The notes under the pieces: model-generated
What the model saw: only the letters and a program-made list of their open reading frames with translations
What the model was told of the DNA's origin: nothing
The model's database searches: none
Translations under genes and position numbers: made by a program
Assembly: GCF_024679245.1 (NCBI RefSeq)
Contig: NC_090176.1
Coordinates: 19,785,793-19,849,792 of the forward strand
From: Pseudorasbora parva
Taxonomy: Eukaryota > Chordata > Actinopteri > Cypriniformes > Gobionidae
Length of the DNA: 64,000 nucleotides
Reading direction: 5' to 3'
Part shown: piece after piece, positions 23,079 to 35,640 of the stretch
Layout of the letters: the number at the start of each line of letters is the position of its first letter
Position numbering within the stretch: position 1 is the first letter of the stretch

Positions 23079-24900
23079 CTCGCCACCTCCTCATCTCGTG
23101 CCTCTCCATCCTCCCCCAGATCCTGGCACACTTCCTCAGGTGGCTCTACTGGAGCAGATCTCAGGTGGTGGTGGTGTGTGTGTGTATGTGTGTGTGTGTG
23201 TGTGGGGGGGGGGACTATGTCTCCTACTGGCAGATCCCACTAAACTCAAATAACTGAATACATTTGAAACCAACCTGAACTGACCTACAAATGAAACATT
23301 TGGGCCACATTTGTACCAATGGACTTATCCATATTAAACACACAAGGGACAGGGGATATTAAACAGAAACCACAAACTTCAAAATCTAAATACAATCATC
23401 AATAACAGGCCCAGTCAATGATCAGAATAAACCTAAACTCATATCTTAATTCAACTTAGAAAACCATAGAAACAGAGGAAAGAAACAAGAAATGAACATA
23501 GTGAAACCTAACATCATCCTGCACGGACAGTGTACCAGAAGTCACCGCTCACCACCAGCAGCGCCGACTCTCCGCAGCTCAACAGTAACTTAAACTCAAA
23601 GAAATCGATATTAATGTGTGCACCGTACAGCCCGCCAAAGATGTACAACAACCACAAATAAATATCTAACTGAGAAATTAAGTGTCTGAGTTTTATTATC
23701 AACTGAAAATGATAAATACAAAATCATTAAGTGAGAGAACAGAAATACTACCCTACATACAAAGCAGTGTGAGTGTGAGTGTGTGTGTGTGTCAAACATT
23801 ACCGCTCACTGATGTGTGGCTGCATCGTGGGCCATCCCATTTTTGTTAAGCCTCTTTTACACCTGACATTGTCATACATTTTTGTTGATCTTAAAATTGC
23901 ACTGACTGTTCTGTAAATACAACCAAGACATACAGGGTTATGATCAAATCACTGAAACCACATTCAGAGGTTGTCAAGGACAGATTCTGCCTACATTCAT
24001 GTATGAATGAGCATTCATTTTCATTTCCCTCCAAATAATATGTCAAGTCAGATAAAACGCATGATCATGCCAGGTGTAAAGTGGGTCTTGCTATGCCCAA
24101 GATTGTTTAATTAATCTCCAAACAAAGCTGTGGAACAATTTCTCATCTATCTGAACACTATATCTGTGCTTGTAATTGTGGGGGTTGACTTGAATTAATG
24201 AGCCATCCACTCCTTATATCTCATATGCTTTCTCCCACCTTCTCTCATGATTTCCTCTCTGCATCATCCTATCTCTCTGGTACCACAGGGAGTCGTAGCG
24301 GTGGGTCAGGTCTCTGATTCCTGGCCAGATGGAGGGAGCAGACCCCTGTTGGATCTAGTAGAAGCTCTTGCATAAACAGCAGAAGGCTGGAGCTCCAGGG
24401 GTTCTGGGGCTGAGAGAGTGTTTCAGAATCCCGGTCGAGAGGCCTGGATCCCAGCCCAGATCTCTTGCTTACCCCTGTCTCCTCCACTGGAGATGTGGAA
24501 TAGTGAATGCATGCCACCCAGAGATGATCACAGACTGTGCAAGAGTGAATACATTTGCGCTTGCCAGGTTTCTAGAGAGGATGGAAAAGATACTGGGCGT
24601 AAGATGAGAATTTTTTAAGAGTGCAAAATAGAGGTTGTTAAATAAAAAAGCTAATGGATATCATAATAGCCCTCACGGAGCTCCGTTAGTTCTTAATATG
24701 AACATGTTTCATCACTGTCAGATTAACTGATGGAGGCATATTCAGTAATTATGTTTTAATGATATGGATATATATTATTAAGCACCTGTTTTTCTGTGGT
24801 CTAGTCCAGCAATTCAGACCACCATAAAACTGAAATGAAGACTGCTGCTTTATTTGCAATGATTGCAATAGTATTCAGAATGTAAACAAAGTTTTATAAT
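23079..24900. other. Possible gypsy 5' leader, then unrecognised sequence
   Basis: Sequence upstream of gag (23079-23860) may include the 5' leader or LTR of the gypsy element. With the other LTR gone, neither terminus nor primer-binding site can be proven. A (GT)n/(G)n tract lies at 23165-23213. 24270-24620 is GC-richer with short frames on both strands and no recognised domain. Confidence 0.4.
23165..23213. repeat. (GT)n with G-run
   Basis: GGT and GT units followed by a run of ten G, just upstream of the gypsy gag. Confidence 0.9.
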
Positions 24901-25931
24901 CTATAAACAAAACAAAAGGTGTGAAATCTAAGTGTGTGTGATATGGAGCCAGCCCTCATGCGGGCAGACATGTTGGGATCACATAACCAGCCAGTTAAAT
25001 ACTACTTGCTTTATCTCTGTAACCGACATCACTAATTAATCATCATAAGTCACAGAGAATTCCTCCTCCTGCATTTACATTGATCCATGAACATTTTGTG
25101 TAATACTACTTTCGTGAACCTTTAACAGAATAAATTGATTCCATGTTACACAAAGTATGCATAGAACATACAGCATTACTAGCTTACTACTAAAATTTCA
25201 CAGTCAACTTAAAAACTGAAGATTAATTTATTCGGAGTAACCTATGCTGCCCCCCCCCCCACCCCCTTCCTTTGAAGAACTGGGATTGTACTCAAGTCCT
25301 GCTTGGCAAGGAAGACTGTGTTTGGATCCTAAAATTGATTTGGATTCTTAAATGGATTAAAATGTATTGACAAGTATGAAAAAGTGTGTGGGAGTCCATG
25401 TAAGGTATCTGTGTCACAGCTGGAAAGAGACCAGATGATCTCTTGTCCAAAAAGCGGCAGGATCTGTTCATTCTGCAGTCTTCAGAGTGACCAACACTTT
25501 TCCTATTCATTCCTAACCAGCCCATTATCCCCTCTCACTGTAAAAAAATGTAGCCTGCTACTGTCAAAACTCACAATGAACATAGCTGCTTATTTTCCAA
25601 TTAATATGAATGCCATCAGCATCATGCAGGTTGGAGCTGCAGGGTTGGTCATCAATATGACTGTAAACATATTTCAAATACGGGAGGACAGTTATTTATG
25701 GAAAGAGCTAAACATTGAAACAGAGCTATGTACTTACTGTGTGTGTGTGTGTAATATGGGGACAACGTGACATGCAGTAGTTCCCCGCTCTGGTCAAATG
25801 ACACAAGTGTCAACCGCTCACTGTGTAGGTGCTTTTAACCTTAACCACTAAAACTGAAGAGTGTATGTTAGAGTACTCACAACCCAAACAAAGCCAGCAG
25901 CTCGTATTTATTAAAATGGATTGCTCATAAA

Positions 25932-25932
<1 letters not shown>
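24901..25932. other. Unrecognised spacer with poly-C tract
   Basis: An 11-base C-run at 25250-25260 followed by ACCCCC. A plus frame of 128 codons at 25384-25770 shows no recognisable domain and ends in a VCVCV tract from a short GT repeat, so it is not called. Confidence 0.45.

Positions 25933-26022
<90 letters not shown>
25933..26022. repeat. (CA)n microsatellite
   Basis: About 44 uninterrupted CA units. Confidence 0.97.
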
Positions 26023-26025
<3 letters not shown>

Positions 26026-26479
26026 ATTCTGCAAATTAAATGAATTATCATACGGTAAAAGAAACCTGTTTCAAAGCCTAAGTGATCTGTTTGGGCAGCA
26101 TTTTAAAGTAAAGGATGTTATTATCCTAATATCAGATATATTTCAGTGCAGTAAGTATAGATATATTTTTTGTTTTGTTTAAACATTGAAAGGTCAAAAC
26201 ATATTACATTGCGTACCTCAAGGAACAAGAAAGAACATTTCCAATCTTAAAACACATTTAGGATACCTGTACTGGAAAACAAAAAAGGTATTGGTAATTT
26301 TCTGGCAGGCACTATTTTAAGTTTTTAAGATTATGTTTATGGGCATTTCCTTTCATCCTATAACATAACACAATGCAAAGCAACATTTTTCATAAATGTT
26401 CTGTTTGAATTTTGTTTTCACTCTGTTAGATCTGTTCCAGTTGGCTGGTAAATAATCATACCCCCTTTTTTTCTGTTTC

Positions 26480-27190
26480 ATGCTAATTACTCCCCATGTA
26501 CTTAAGCCCTGAGTTTTTCTTAGGTCTTTGTCCATTGACATCAGAATTTATGAGGTTGTTTATTATTACTTCTATGATCTTTCGGTGAGTTGGTGGAGTG
26601 GGTTAGGCTGAACTTCGGCTCACCCATACCCCTGCCACTGTGGATCGGTTGTGCCTAGTCTCTGAATATTATTTAGAGGAACTGGAGGAGGTTATTTCCC
26701 TAATTCTCCCATCCCTGATGGTTCCACACAGCTCAAAGTCTCCTGTGTCTCCTGAGTTACCACCCAGCCTCCCTCTCCAATGACTGCCAGTTCCTCAGCC
26801 CCACCTCCGCTAATGCCCTTCTGCCCCTCTGCTCCTCCTCTGACACTATCTACTGTGGGGATTTACCTTGGGTCTTCTGATCCCCAGTTCCACCCAGTAA
26901 AGACAATCCCCACCTCCATCCGCTGATCCTGCCATTCCATCTCGGCCTGTCAAGGATACACCTTGGCTCCTTCCTCCCTCAGCTCCACAAGAGACTGTCA
27001 TCCTTACGGCTCAACCGGGATCCCTCATCCATCTGGCTTCACCTTGCTCAGATGTAATGTACACCATGACTTCCAAACTGTCTGTTGCACTCAGTCTCCT
27101 TGGCTGTTGAAAAGTTGAACAACACTTTTTTTCCCGTCTCACGCTTATTACTCCCCATGTATTTAAGCCCTGAGTTTTTCTTAGGTCTTT
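26480..27190 (+). repeat. LTR-like direct repeat pair with leader-like spacer
   Basis: About 50 bases ending in TTAAGCCCTGAGTTTTTCTT occur at 26481-26530 and again at 27142-27190. Each has TTACTCCCCATGTA upstream, resembling a TATA-like box and transcription start of a retroelement LTR. The spacer is CT-rich and non-coding. A related motif (TTTAAGCCCTGTGTGTTTCT) is at 40259. No TG...CA ends or coding domains can be assigned. It may be a tandemly broken LTR. Confidence 0.45.
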
Positions 27191-28750
27191 CACTCAGTCT
27201 CTCCACCCATTTGGCTCAGTCTGGCTCTGCCTTCCCTCAGGCTCAACCTCTGTCCTCAGTATCACCTCAGATGCTTGCACTTGTGGCTGTCTTGGCCTCC
27301 AAGACTTTCAGTGTAGTCCAGTCTCACTGGCTCTCTGTCTGTGCATAAAACTCTACTTCCATCGGTCTCTCCACTTCCCATCTTAGTCACCCCCTGGCAT
27401 CATAGACCAAGGCTACATTCAGACTGTCAGTCCAAACCCAATATTTGTGAATATCCGACTGAAATCCCATCAGATTTAGCAAGTACGAAAGGCAAAAAAG
27501 CCGTTTCAAGCTACATTCATATTTAGTTTAAAATCCTATTCAAAACTGCATATCTGGAAATCCATTTCAGTTGCTCTGATCAGATTTTGCTTGGTTTATG
27601 TGACTTTTTCATGCCACATTAAACATAAATGTCAGACGTTGCTATAGGAAACATACTGAAAGACACTTCTGAAACAAGGTTGTGTTGTTACAAAGTGCCG
27701 GATGAGCAGAATAACACTAGAATAACGAAGACATGTTTTGAAACTGGTGAAGATGACTGCATGGAATATAATCATGGCATAAAATCACTCATACCAGCCT
27801 CCTACATTTCTATATCCTCAATATCCTGGAAAACAGAAATATTTATTAAATACTGCTTTGTTCCTTGTTCCTTTGTTATGCACTTTACTCCAGCCACAGC
27901 TGTGACAACAGTACATTGGTCCCTATTATTATGGACTTTTCTTAGAGTGTATATTTAGTGGAGTGTGTATTTAGTGCTAATGTCACACTCCATTAATTAG
28001 TGTTGCTCCTTTTGTCAATGTGCCAGTGTGTATAGTGAGACTGAGCCCATGTGGCAATTAACCTGGCCTTGCATGTACTATTAATTGACATTTTACCCAA
28101 TATCAGTGTGGTATGTGCTTATAGAGCATTACTATTATCTTAGCAATATGCTAATGTCAAATTCCTCTGAAAATCCCCAAACTGCATTTGGGAACTGAGC
28201 TTCCCATGTGCTGTAGAAGTGGTTCATTGTTTTTTTTTGTTTTTTTTTTTTATGTCATGAGATGCTGTAGTGTTCAAAATTGTCCACTTATGAGGTTACA
28301 ATTAGCCAGCTGCCCATGTAGACAACATAAAAAAGCCACAGAGTGCCAATGTACTGATTTCACCATGTGCTACAAGCTGCACACATCGTGCAGCTCTTCT
28401 GAGCTTAAAAGTTAGTTGTCAAGCATCCCAATCATAATTTAAGTAAAGTGTGGGACTGTGCCACAAAAGGGATTTTGGATGATGTCATAGGGATGGACCA
28501 ATCACTGAATAGATGTCCTTATTTAAGAAAATTCTCAGATAAATTCACATTGAATGGTGAAGTTCCTAAGAGGAGTTTACATCCAACACATTTGACAATA
28601 AAGAATTTTCAAGAGAATACATTATAATATACACATTTGAAATGAAAGATAAACATGTTTTCGTCCATGTCTTAATTACTATTTTTAAACTGGTGTGCTG
28701 ATAACTGACCTGCCTATATATAGCCTATTTTTTATATATAATCAGCCACC
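27191..28750. other. Unrecognised, partly repeat-like spacer
   Basis: 27405-27640 starts GGCTACATTCAGACTGTCAG and resembles the end of a non-autonomous element, but no opposite end is found. 28230-28250 is a T-run. No coding homology before 28751. Confidence 0.4.
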
Positions 28751-28897
28751 ATGGATTCCAAAAGAAAACCAAACTGGCGAGAGGAAGAGGCGATCGCTAC
28801 TGCTTGCCGAATTAGTCGAACAGCGTTTTATTTATTTATTATAAAACTCAACATTAACCAGCGCAAAAAAAAAGATGCCTGCTCTTTCCAAATTTGA
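28751..28897 (+). pseudogene. Myb/SANT-like domain fragment
   Basis: A strong start context GCCACCATGG is followed by MDSKRKPNWREEEAIA. One base-shift later the sequence reads LLLAELVEQRFIYL in the adjacent frame. KRKPNWREEE followed by LL.AELVEQ is typical of the Myb/SANT-like DNA-binding domain of fish Harbinger-associated and NAIF1-type proteins. Only the first helix region is preserved, and an A-run near 28865 suggests further decay. It may derive from a Harbinger second ORF or from a SANT-domain gene copy. No matching terminal repeats were found. Confidence 0.5.
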
Positions 28898-30020
28898 TTA
28901 ACTGCTTGTCGTCAAACATTTTGAACACATTCTCCCTCTCTTGAAAGATTTGCGCACGTCTCTGTCTCCTCAGTGCCATCACAAGCCGCTACTGGCAACT
29001 CCTAACCACTTGAGAGACCTCCTAGTGGCACTCACACACATGGTATGTATTGTGCCAGATATCATGACTCTTAGAAACTATTTTCATATTACTTTGTATA
29101 TTTTTATGTTGACGGTTATGTACCATGGATTCCTCTTTAATGATGTTATTTAAGTTCTGTCTGGCCCAAATAAATGTCAATCTTGATTCCTCTTGTATCA
29201 GTCCAAAATCATTGATTCTAGTAGTATCGCATGAGTCTGTAGGAGTTTCCGCAAAACTTTCTGTCAGGACAGATTCATACGGAGGACCCCATGAACTGGA
29301 GCATAGCTCTAAGCATGAGGGGCAATCTGATTTCTGCCTGTCGCTGTTATTAATACGTTGCAGTTCCCGTGATTATTGTTCCAATTATACTTTTTGTTAT
29401 AAGTAAGCATGTGTGACTCACTTAAATTGACAATAATTCACTCTGCAATCCTCCATAATAACAGAACTGGCTAATTTGTGTCCGCGAGGTAATGTAATGA
29501 ATTAATACATTTTGCGAGCATTATCCTCGGAGCGACTCCTGGTCCCATGGAGGAACGAATATTGAGGATAAGAGTTACTAAGAGAAATCAAAGATCTAAA
29601 TTAAAATTAAACTAAAATTATCAGCTGTTAAGTTACAAATGTAACAAATTTAACGAAGTCACATAGAATTGGAATCAGATCAAAATTATTAATGGAGTCC
29701 GATCTAAAATTTGATATGAATAAATTAAGTCTTACACACAGAAGTCCTACAACCAGGCAGTTAGATTCCGTCCTTGGGCTAAAGGAGGGACCTTACAGTA
29801 CGGCTGCACCAAAGTCCTGCACGGGTTCGGGAACCCAAATTTTGCTGAAACGCGTGAAAAACATCCAACTGTGTCGGATACGGGTGCAGGTCAGATTGGA
29901 CAAGGGGGAAACACGGGTCTAACACAGGTTTAAAACAGTCACGTGTGAATGTAAAAATATATGCCTATTTTTAGGAACGCAAAAATATGTCTTGCCTGTA
30001 TTTCAAGTAAATAAAATAAT
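28898..30020. other. Spacer with an unexplained open frame
   Basis: On the minus strand 29022-29370 is free of stops (about 116 codons, including SDCPSCLELCSSSWGPPYES) and overlaps a 93-codon plus frame. Neither is recognised, and the low stop density could be chance. 29800-29960 resembles a dispersed cyprinid repeat (CTGCACGGGTTCGGGAACCC). Confidence 0.35.
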
Positions 30021-30024
30021 TTCA

Positions 30025-30200
30025 AAACAATATCAGGGTCCGTATTTATCAAGCTTCTCAAAGTGCTATTTTAGTCTTAAGTGCTGAGAATTCATGAAAT
30101 TTACACCTACTTTTAAACTTAAGTATAAATGCAAGTTATTACATTTCTTAACGCTAAAAACCCCTCTTATTCTCCCAGTTATTTAAGACAGCTCGAGAAA
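30025..30200 (+). repeat. Probable MITE end (GGGTCCGTATTTATCAAGC)
   Basis: 30036-30200 begins GGGTCCGTATTTATCAAGCT and resembles one arm of a common teleost non-autonomous element. The opposite end is not found, so it is a fragment. Confidence 0.4.
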
Positions 30201-30539
30201 AGGGCAGTTTGATCTTCTCTTTATTCCATTACAAATGGGAAATGAAATGATCAGATGGTGCTCCGTTAGACTTTTCTGACATCCTTTACTCTTCCCTGAA
30301 GATGACCTCTGGGCCACTTTCTGTAAGATCGGAATTTCTGCGGTTTGAATTTTAGAATATTGAATATGATGTTCTGAATTTCTTCTTCATCTGAAATCTT
30401 GAATCTGTATTTTCGAAAACTAATTATTTCTAGTCTATTAAAGGGTTCTTCAGCGCTTGGAAGATTCATCTGTATTTAAACTGGGTCATCAATGTTGTAG
30501 AAATGTGAAATTATTTTTGAATTTGGTGCCTTCTAGACT

Positions 30540-31140
30540 GAGAAAAGACAGACAATGTATATTTGTCTCATGGGGATGAAAGACAACAATTCCCAGAATG
30601 CTTCACTGCCCTGTGAGGCCATTCCCAAAGCCACAACTACTGGATTACTGTGACTGAGTTGGAGAAGACACTACAATTAAAATCTAAATGTGTCTGTTCA
30701 ATATAACCGCGCGAGTATCACAGCACTGAGCTCTAACTGCATGAGTGAGATAAATGAGCTGATGAGCTCTCGTGATGAGAGCTGAGGTAATCGCTACTAC
30801 ACTCGCGGCATACATTCACAACACCAGTTCAGTCTAGCGCGTTTCACTTCATGCCTTTGCAAGCTTAACTTTCATAGAAATTAATTTGAGATGTTAAAAG
30901 ACTTACATTGCTCACCATAGCTCCGTTTAAATGAGTGCCTGTAGCTGCGAGCTGAGCTCTGAGTGTGATCTCCCATCCCCCATACGCGGGTTCAAAACAT
31001 GCGGAAATGGCTCCCTCTGCTGGCTGTAGTCTTTAGCCTTTGGCCAAACATTACTCCTATGATGCAAATATCGTCAATTTGCATCATAGGAGGAATTTTT
31101 CCAGAAATAAAATGCAATAAATCTCTTGTCTCAGGGGATA
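30540..31140. repeat. Dispersed-repeat-like block with a short hairpin
   Basis: GC-balanced block including AATTCCCAGAATGCTTCACT. At its right side CCTATGATGCAAAT (31057-31070) and ATTTGCATCATAGG (31080-31093) form a hairpin with 14-bp perfect arms and a 9-nt loop. Family unknown. Confidence 0.45.
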
Positions 31141-32365
31141 TGAGGGGGCAAAGCACAATTATTTGAATATACTCCAGGGTTTCTACTGATACAAAGCCAT
31201 ATGCTAATCGCTGAAGTAACTCTTTAATTCAGAATAAAATATCTGCTGTTTGAAAATACATGTCTATACAATTTCGACATAAAAACATTTCAGATGTGTT
31301 CAATTTCAAATGTTCTATATTCAACATTTAAAACATTTAAAAATTCAAATTCAAAACTATGTAAAATGCAACACAATATTCAATTTTTACACTGGTCAAT
31401 AAGTGGATTGTGAACATAGCTGCTTCAATAAAAAAAAAAAAATTATCAGGAATGTTTATGCTGGGATGTGTAGGTTGTTGCTAGGTGACACATAATTTGA
31501 AACTATTGTATGACATTCTATTTAAATTCGTTTTTAAAATGGAAGCACATCTTATCCTGGAGTTGGTTCACCCTTCACCTCATAGGCATCGGTTTTGCGA
31601 TTTAGTGTGTGTGTACAGCCATTGTTGCAGTTGAACACAAATGACAGTGGGACAGGACACAACTTATCCCCCTCTCTCTGAGAACATAATGTGCCTCACT
31701 CCCTCTTTTCCTTTTTCCTGTGCTTTGGGTACTATGTAAATACTTAGAATATGTACAAAGTACATAGACAAAGTAAAGCTTGGAGAAAAAAAGTGAAAAT
31801 ATAACTTCTACAGAAAAATCTGGGAACATCAAAAAGAAAATGGTATTCTGTCAGGCGAACAGGAAGAGTGATGCGAGAAAGTTATTTAGAGGAGATGAGT
31901 AAAGCGGGAGTGAGAGTATCAATAATAGGTGAAAATGAGACTAGATTGTTTTGCAAAGCATTGTGGGTAAGATAAGAAAACAGCGAGAGGGGAGATGTTA
32001 GCTCAGGGTGAGCAAAGAGAGCTGAATTATGGACAGTCAGTGCAAGTTTGGATTGAATTAATGTGTGGATGAATGAACATAATTAATTATCCAAATAGGT
32101 AAGTAGTAATTATTAACAGTACCAGCACTCCCTTTATTGATCAAGAAGAAAACTGATTCATACACCAGAAGACTCAATTGAGTTATATAAGTATACCTCT
32201 TTTCCACAGGAATGGTTCGCATGTTGCGAACCGGCCAAGTGTTTCCACAGACTTAAGGAACGATTGATAACATAAAGCTGATACATTTTTATTCACCTGA
32301 CTATAACCCTTCTAAAATCAAACAGTGTGTGTCCCAGTGTTTGTACAGGCAAAGCACTTCTTTCT
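31141..32365. other. Unrecognised AT-rich spacer
   Basis: No coding remnant or bounded repeat seen. A minus frame at 31602-31832 has no domain features. Confidence 0.45.
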
Positions 32366-32662
32366 TAGCCTAGAAATCTAGAGTGTGGTCTAGAAACTCT
32401 CAATACACTTCTGAGCTGTAAAAGCCAAACTCTGGTCGGGCCAATCACATCGTGCACTGTAAAAACTGTTACTTAAATAAAACTCAAAAAAATTAAGGCA
32501 ACATTTTCCAACTACTTTTTGTAAGTTTAGTGAACTTCTTGGTTTTTTGAGTTGGTAAAAATCAGTATTATCTATTTTACTGTATGCTAAAAAATTAAGT
32601 AGAGTCTACAAGATAAAGTAAAACATTTGAGTTTAACCATTGTGTTAATGAGCAGCATATCG

Positions 32663-32802
32663 ACCAAATCATACTTAGTTAAAATAAGTAAAATTTAAAA
32701 TAAAAATTGTTTTTATTTTAATTAATTAATTTACCAAATCATACTTAGTTAAAATAAGTAAAATTTAAAATAAAAATTGTTTTTATTTTAATTAATTAAT
32801 TT
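32663..32802. repeat. Exact 70-bp tandem duplication
   Basis: Units 32663-32732 and 32733-32802 are identical over 70 bases (each starts ACCAAATCATACTTAGTTAA). Perfect identity implies recent slippage, or an assembly artefact at the left side of the CACTG element. Confidence 0.93.
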
Positions 32803-33357
32803 ACTCAAATTAATTAATTTATTATTATTATTATTAATTTAGACAAATTATTTCTTAATCCACTTTAAATAATTAGTTACCATTGCCATAACTTTAATAA
32901 ATAAGGAAAGCGATGTATTCGTTTCCAACGTTTATTGCTCTATAACAGCTGTCATAAACAATTGGGTACATTTTCTGTAATCAATTTTAATGTAACAATA
33001 ATGGTAATGTAAACATTTGTAACATAAAAAATTACAGAAACTTCTGACCTCATCTTTAAGTGCAGCATTGAACACCTTCAAAGTTCAATCTGTGTACTCT
33101 TAACACTGACATTAAAATACAGTGACTCTTCACCTGAGCGATACATAAAATGTACAGTACATTACCTTTTCATATTTATTAAAACATAATAAATTAATAC
33201 AAGAACACATTTTAAGTACAATCTGTGCCATATTCTACTAGCCAATTAACAATTAAACATTCAGAACAATCTTCTGAAAAACACAAGATTGCCATTTATG
33301 AGTGTGAGGCTGGCATTTGACCAACTAAATCAGAAGTTTGTTTTTTAATGTAATGAA

Positions 33358-33590
33358 TCAAGAGGAAGGTTTTGGGCGCAGTGTGTCAAGTCCCACAAAA
33401 AGTCTTTGGAACATCTCAGATGTTTTGCAGAGTTGTGGTGGATACTGCAGGTTCAGAGCATATGTCATACCCAGAAGCAGGCAACATGCCCTAGGATTCC
33501 CTCAACGATGATGCCCACTGCATCTGGTTCACGACAGACATATATCTGCATATTGCGCAAGTCCTTGTGCACACTGCTCTCTGTTTTTCC
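33358..33590 (-). pseudogene. SAMD3-like final exon remnant
   Basis: An acceptor-like CTCATACAG precedes the exon at 33590. Translation gives GKTESSVHKDLRNMQIYVCR and EPDAVGIIVEGILGHVACFW, then a one-base shift leads to TYALNLQYPPQLCKTSEMFQ and a terminal TGA at 33358. A YALNL.YP...TFE-like C-terminus is a hallmark of the multicopy teleost proteins annotated as sterile-alpha-motif-domain-containing 3-like. Their function is not established. One internal stop or shift makes this copy a pseudogene. It is the 3'-most exon inside the CACTG element. Confidence 0.6.
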
Positions 33591-34270
33591 CTGTATGAGA
33601 CATAAACAGAACAATAAATGGCAACAGAGAACAATCTTCAAAAGCCTTCAATAAAATCACACATTAAAAGTTCACAAAAGGTTTTAAGTTTGGACGAGCC
33701 AGCTCCTGCACAGTAAGCCTGGCCTGTTGAACTGGCTTCATAGTACAACTTTCAGTACAGTCTCACTTGACACAACAAACCTGCGAGACTAAATCACATA
33801 CACAAGTCACCTCCAAGGCCTAAATCCTTAAAGGGGAGAGGGGTTCAGCTGGTAACACATAGGTGTGGTTAAGTAAAGGTATCTGAAAATGCCACTCTTA
33901 CAGTTATATCAGCAGATAAATAATGACTCCTGCATTCATGTAAACAATGATTTTACTTCTGTGAAGCTGCAGTTGAAAAATATGACAGTATATTTTAAAT
34001 CAAGTTTACTAGCCACTGGAAGACCAAAAGATTAATTTTGATAACTGGTTCCTGTGCAGACATTTGGTTGTTTGTAGGTGCGTTTTTGAACTTTTGACTG
34101 AGCCATCAGACAAGCCATTTCCACCCAATTATAGTATTTGTTCTTAGACAAGCTAACCAATCCTCAACTCCAGCTCCGTATTAAACTCAGACAGACATAA
34201 GATTGATATCTGAGGAATAAATGCTTCCCCCCCAAAAAAATTAAAACTATGCTTTTTAAACAATACTTAC

Positions 34271-34356
34271 ATAGTAGTCAGAGATGAGCTCTTGCCCACT
34301 CTCTCCCATGTTTTCACATCTCAGAGTCTCTCATTCACCACAGAGGTACTTGGATC
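34271..34356 (-). pseudogene. SAMD3-like internal exon remnant
   Basis: Bounded by CTATAG (acceptor side, 34357) and GTAAGTATTG (donor, 34270). It starts DPSTSVVNERL and, after a base shift, ends ESGQELISDYY, consistent with the segment that follows the GGAVGQRI region in SAMD3-like proteins. The splice sites are intact although the frame is broken. Confidence 0.5.
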
Positions 34357-34606
34357 CTATAGTTGGCAAATGAATAATGAAAAACTGAATCTTGCAGGCA
34401 ATATGACTACAATGCAATTATCAGTGTGGGTCTGTACTACCTATTTAACAGAGCTTACCGGCATATTTCTTTCTTTTATATTTAAAATTAATTAGCAGCT
34501 GTAAACAAAAATGTTTTTTGCAATATTCATCTATAGGCAAGACAAGAGAATAAAGTACGTATTGTATGAATATGCCCCTGCAACATTGTTACCACTTTCG
34601 CCTCAC

Positions 34607-34760
34607 CTGTATCAGTTCCATTAACAAGTTATTGATGCGTTGACCAACCGCTCCACCCTTCGCACTAAACAGGTCGAGAAGTTTTGGAGTACTTGTCCAG
34701 CTGGGACATAAACACTGATTCTAGTGGAACTGCAGCACACCTTCGGAATTCTTCATTTAC
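34607..34760 (-). pseudogene. SAMD3-like internal exon remnant
   Basis: Acceptor TGTATTACAG at 34761 and donor GTGAGG at 34606. The translation starts VNEEFRRCAAVPLESVFMSQ, continues LDKYSK and, after one base shift, gives LLDLFSAKGGAVGQRINNLL and MELIQ up to the donor. The combination of a VPL..F...LDKYS region and a GG..GQ+I motif matches the SAMD3-like teleost family as I know it. This is the best-supported exon of the set. Confidence 0.6.
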
Positions 34761-34979
34761 CTGTAATACATCAATTGTTTAACTGTTATTTGGAACACAA
34801 GAATTGACAACCTTTCATTTTAATGCAATCCAAAAATCAGAAAGGGATGATACTTTTTTTTCCGTTCCTTTTTTCCTGACACTCAATAACTGACTTTTGG
34901 TTACCTTAATTCCTTTAAATGACAGATAACAATAAACCTCTGAAACATTTATCTCAATTCAACCTACTAAAAAGCTTAC

Positions 34980-35020
34980 CTACTCCATGAACTTTTCCTC
35001 CCAATAGATTTGATGGTCTT
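34980..35020 (-). pseudogene. Possible small exon
   Basis: Flanked by acceptor-like CTTCTTTAG (35021) and donor-like GTAAGC (34979). The 41 bases could encode a short EDHQIYWEEKFME-type segment. Called only because its splice signals line up with the other exons. Confidence 0.3.
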
Positions 35021-35530
35021 CTAAAGAAGCAACACAGATGAAACAAAAGTTTATTTAGGAAAATATCAGGATCATTGATGTTAATGCAACGCAAAATAAA
35101 TATATAATCTTTTTACTAGATCAAATGGTTTCAAAATATTTCAGACAAATATATCAACAGATTAAGTTAAAGCATTTAAAAACTGATTAAACAATGTTGA
35201 AGCGGACTAACGTTAGGTCCATAAACAGCTGCTTTGCAACACAACAACACATTTACGAATTTTCATGATACCACGTTGCAGAGAGACACCAGGAATATAT
35301 TATGTCATGTCCTCATATTTTTCAGCCATGCGGGGATAACAGTAACTACAAACCTAACAGTTAACGTAACTTTTATTGTTAATTTCACGACCTTCGGTAG
35401 GCCTCATGCGGCGCCAGCAAAACTGACAAACTTAATGCTGTCTGAAACAGGCGACGCTTTTACATTTTAGTTAAAAAATGCGTGCTCATTCGGCTAAAAC
35501 CTAACTTGCAATGTAAATAGCTATACTTAC

Positions 35531-35640
35531 ATCGGTTGTACGTTGTAAGATCCTCAAAAACTCCACAGAAACCCGAAACTGGTCCGGTACAGCCAGGTGA
35601 CAACGCGCAACGATCTCGTTCGTTGTTCTGCTGCAGCATG
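35531..35640 (-). pseudogene. Possible first exon with splice donor
   Basis: A GC-richer block ends in the donor GAT|GTAAGTATA (35530). One frame is open (NEIVARCHLAVPDQFRVSVE). It could be a 5' untranslated or first coding exon of the carried gene. The upstream limit and start codon are not clear. Confidence 0.35.

Noticed and set aside
24269..24618. Possible exon on either strand
   Set aside because: Overlapping frames in a GC-richer block, but no domain, consistent splice sites or neighbouring exon.
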